Shown piece after piece: positions 5,194 to 6,716 of a stretch of 6,716 nucleotides of DNA. The notes beneath the pieces are model-generated. The model searched no databases, was not told the DNA's origin, and was given only the letters and a program-made list of their open reading frames with translations. Each line of letters starts with the position of its first letter. Within the stretch, counting starts at the first letter, position 1. This DNA is from Cypionkella sp. (GTDB lineage Bacteria; Pseudomonadota; Alphaproteobacteria; Rhodobacterales; Rhodobacteraceae), in contig JAGPBG010000126.1 of NCBI GenBank assembly GCA_018063485.1, forward strand, positions 1-6,716, read 5' to 3'. A program made the position numbers and the translations under genes.

Positions 5194-5955
5194 ATGAACA
5201 CCCTTCCCGCTCTGCCACTCGTGCCTCTTGATACCGAAATCGCAGCCATTGCGCGCGATTATGCCCGTGTGAACGGACCGGTCATGGCCATTCTGAACCG
5301 TCTTGGCGGCGGATTGGAAAGACAGATGGCAAGACTTCCTGAAACCCTGCGCAACCAGATCGAAAGCGTGACCGCTCAGGCGCTGAATGCAGCGCATGCC
5401 GCTGCCGGTCAAATTGCGCGCGCACCTGACATGGGGCCGCGGGGCGATCTCGTGGCGGCCATGGCCAGTGGTGCGGCAGGCGGGGCGGGGGGGATTGCAA
5501 CTTCGCTGGCCGAACTCCCCGTTACGATCACGCTGATCCTGCGCGCAATCCGGCGGGAAGCAGTTGTGGCGGGCTTTGATCCCGAATTACCCGCGATCCG
5601 CGCTGCCTGCCTTGACGTTTTTGCCTCGGGTGGTCCGCTGTCGGACGACGATGGCGTGAACTCGGCTTTCGTGTCCGCAAGGCTCACCATGACTGGTCCG
5701 GCCCTGCAAAAGTTGATCTCCACTGTCGCGCCCCGCCTTGCCGCCACTTTGGGGCAAAAACTTGCGGCGCAGGCGGTGCCGGTGCTGGGGGCGGTATCGG
5801 GCGCTGCGATCAACGCCGCATACCTGCGCTATTTTCGCGATCTGGCCCGCATCCGCTTCGCGCTTATGCGGCTTTCGGTGGCCTATGGGGCAGAGAACGT
5901 GCTGGCGTCCTTTGCGAACGCCACCGCAGCCCCCCGGATCACCAAAGCGCTCTAG
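5194..5955 (+). CDS. EcsC family protein
   Basis: A 253-residue protein with the EcsC family pattern (PF12787 type): an alanine/glycine-rich segment followed by ELPVTITLILRAIRREAVVAGFDP (107-130), then the C-terminal signature LGQKLAAQAVPVLGAVSGAAINAAYLRYFRDLARIRFALMRL (186-227). The domain is named after the third gene of the Bacillus ecsABC locus, where it accompanies an ABC transporter; its biochemical function is unknown and no ABC genes are present here. The segment from about 88 to 120 is hydrophobic and glycine-rich and could associate with membranes, but there is no obvious signal peptide. The ATG at 5194 is the earliest possible start because an in-frame TGA directly precedes it; no good ribosome-binding site is visible. 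Its stop TAG (5953-5955) overlaps the stop of the convergent ptsP gene. Confidence 0.85.
   Translation: MNTLPALPLVPLDTEIAAIARDYARVNGPVMAILNRLGGGLERQMARLPETLRNQIESVTAQALNAAHAAAGQIARAPDMGPRGDLVAAMASGAAGGAGGIATSLAELPVTITLILRAIRREAVVAGFDPELPAIRAACLDVFASGGPLSDDDGVNSAFVSARLTMTGPALQKLISTVAPRLAATLGQKLAAQAVPVLGAVSGAAINAAYLRYFRDLARIRFALMRLSVAYGAENVLASFANATAAPRITKAL
5952..5955. other. Shared CTAG: overlapping stop codons of convergent EcsC and ptsP genes
   Basis: The palindrome CTAG supplies TAG for the plus-strand EcsC gene (5953-5955) and, on the other strand, TAG for ptsP (5954-5952). The genes overlap tail-to-tail by four bases, leaving no intergenic room for a terminator for either transcript, so any termination must occur inside the opposing coding region. 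Confidence 0.95.
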
Positions 5956-6716
5956 GTGCTTTGCCCCGCAAGCCATTCCATCAAGGCCGGGCGCGCCGTG
6001 ACCGCCCCGTCTGCCTTGGCCTTTTCGATCACTGCGCGCGCGCCGGCCAGATCCACCCGCCGCAACAGCGCCTTGACCGGGCCGATGGAGGCAGGACGCA
6101 TCGACAGCACCCTCACGCCAATGGCAGCCAGTGCCAGCGCCTCAACCGGGCGGCCCGCGTCTTCGCCGCAATACGAAAGCCGGGTGTCTGATGCCGCACA
6201 GCGCCCGACCACATGTTCCAGAAACGTCAGAAATGACAGGTTCAGCGAATCGTAACGCTTGCGCACCCGCTCATTCTCGCGATCGGCGGCAAAGAAAAAC
6301 TGTTTCAGATCATTCCCGCCGATCGAGATGTAATCGACCAGATCGAAAAACGCCTTTGGTGCATAGGCAAGGCTAGGGGTCTCCAGCATCGCGCCGATCT
6401 CGATATCGGTGGGCACGTCATGGCCCAGACTTTTCTCGCGGTGCAATTCGCGCATCATATGGCTGCGGGCTTCGGTGAATTCAGTGAATTCCGAAATGAA
6501 CGGAAACATCACCGACAGCGGCCGCCCCTTGGCCGCCCTTATCAGCGCCTGCAACTGCATCCGCAAAACACCGGGCTTGTCCAGCCCCACCCGGATCGCG
6601 CGCCAGCCCATCGCGGGGTTCGGCTCGTCTTGCGGCTTCATATAGGTCAGCACCTTGTCGGACCCGATATCCAGCGCGCGAAAGGCCAACGGCCGCCCCT
6701 TGGCCGCATCCATCAC
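5952..6716 (-). CDS. ptsP: PtsP, phosphoenolpyruvate-protein phosphotransferase of the nitrogen PTS (C-terminal part)
   Basis: Enzyme I Ntr takes phosphate from PEP and passes it to NPr, feeding a regulatory phosphorelay in the cytoplasm. Only the C-terminal PEP-binding TIM-barrel domain, 254 residues, is in the window; the GAF domain and phosphohistidine domain must lie beyond the right edge, and the first visible codon is internal. Positions below count from the first visible codon. Seen in order: FRALDIGSDK (12-21), NPAMGWRAIRVG (33-44), the MFPFISEFTEF barrel strand (70-80), GAMLETPS (108-115) with the metal-binding glutamate, ISIGGNDLKQFFFAADREN (130-148) with N135/D136, and SYCGEDAGRP (181-190) with the catalytic acid cysteine C183. 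PEP-site arginines R13, R39 and R147 are in place. Small departures are D-I-G-S-D for the usual D-I-G-G-D and V-L-T-Y for V-L-P-Y. It converges on the EcsC gene and shares its CTAG stop. Confidence 0.93.
   Translation of the reverse strand: MMDAAKGRPLAFRALDIGSDKVLTYMKPQDEPNPAMGWRAIRVGLDKPGVLRMQLQALIRAAKGRPLSVMFPFISEFTEFTEARSHMMRELHREKSLGHDVPTDIEIGAMLETPSLAYAPKAFFDLVDYISIGGNDLKQFFFAADRENERVRKRYDSLNLSFLTFLEHVVGRCAASDTRLSYCGEDAGRPVEALALAAIGVRVLSMRPASIGPVKALLRRVDLAGARAVIEKAKADGAVTARPALMEWLAGQST
6519..6707 (-). repeat. 18-bp exact direct repeat, two copies 171 bp apart inside ptsP
   Basis: CGGCCGCCCCTTGGCCGC occurs at 6519-6536 and again at 6690-6707, in the same orientation and the same reading frame (57 codons apart). 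Both copies encode A-A-K-G-R-P-L, once before the FRALDIG strand and once before the VMFPFI strand of the PEP-binding barrel. The sequence between the copies is unrelated. Confidence 0.85.

Noticed and set aside
6475..6492. Near-perfect 9-bp tandem repeat (GTGAATTCA/GTGAATTCC) giving E-F-T-E-F-T in ptsP
   Set aside because: Alignment by eye with other enzyme I sequences shows the same segment length with a conserved E-h-x-E-F pattern, so it is probably not an insertion but similar codons at two conserved positions.

Overview
The window (about 60% GC by eye, with G/C-rich third codon positions and several GTG starts) looks like an ordinary chromosomal segment of an alphaproteobacterium. Similarity recalled from memory for RimJ, the MtnP/Apt pair, the EcsC protein and PtsP points to the Rhodobacteraceae (Roseobacter/Rhodobacter group). 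I see no tRNA, rRNA, CRISPR array, insertion sequence, integrase or phage gene. Coding density is very high, and the only non-coding stretch above 100 bp is the 136-bp convergent gap at 2385-2520.

Layout. Left, on the plus strand: the 3' part of a RimJ-type GNAT acetyltransferase (entering from the left edge), a DUF1697 protein, and an FAD-linked 2-hydroxyacid dehydrogenase/oxidase of the GlcD/D2HGDH type. Centre, on the minus strand: a compact three-gene unit read right to left, made of a flavin reductase-like flavoprotein, mtnP (5'-methylthioadenosine phosphorylase) and apt (adenine phosphoribosyltransferase), with gaps of 25 and 12 bp. Right: a GNAT acetyltransferase divergent from that unit, an EcsC-family protein, and, on the minus strand and running off the right edge, the C-terminal part of PtsP (enzyme I of the nitrogen PTS). 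The EcsC and ptsP genes converge and share one CTAG as their two stop codons.

How the genes work together. MtnP splits methylthioadenosine into adenine and 5-methylthioribose-1-phosphate, and Apt turns the adenine into AMP. The two therefore form a purine-salvage module, and the apt ribosome-binding site directly abuts the mtnP stop codon, which suggests translational coupling. The flavin reductase-like gene is the likely first gene of the same transcript; its role there is unknown. The other genes show no clear functional link to this module.

The most notable anomaly is a perfect 18-bp in-frame tandem duplication inside mtnP (3619-3654). It repeats six residues, VVVDQY, directly before the conserved IDRT segment. 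The absence of any mismatch suggests a recent slippage event that may change or abolish enzyme activity, or that may be reversible. Secondary points are a run of hairpins plus a GANTC/palindrome/GGTTAACC element in the 2385-2520 gap, non-canonical substrate-pocket residues in the FAD-linked oxidase, and an 18-bp exact repeat within ptsP. I did not find convincing evidence of an undescribed multi-gene system.
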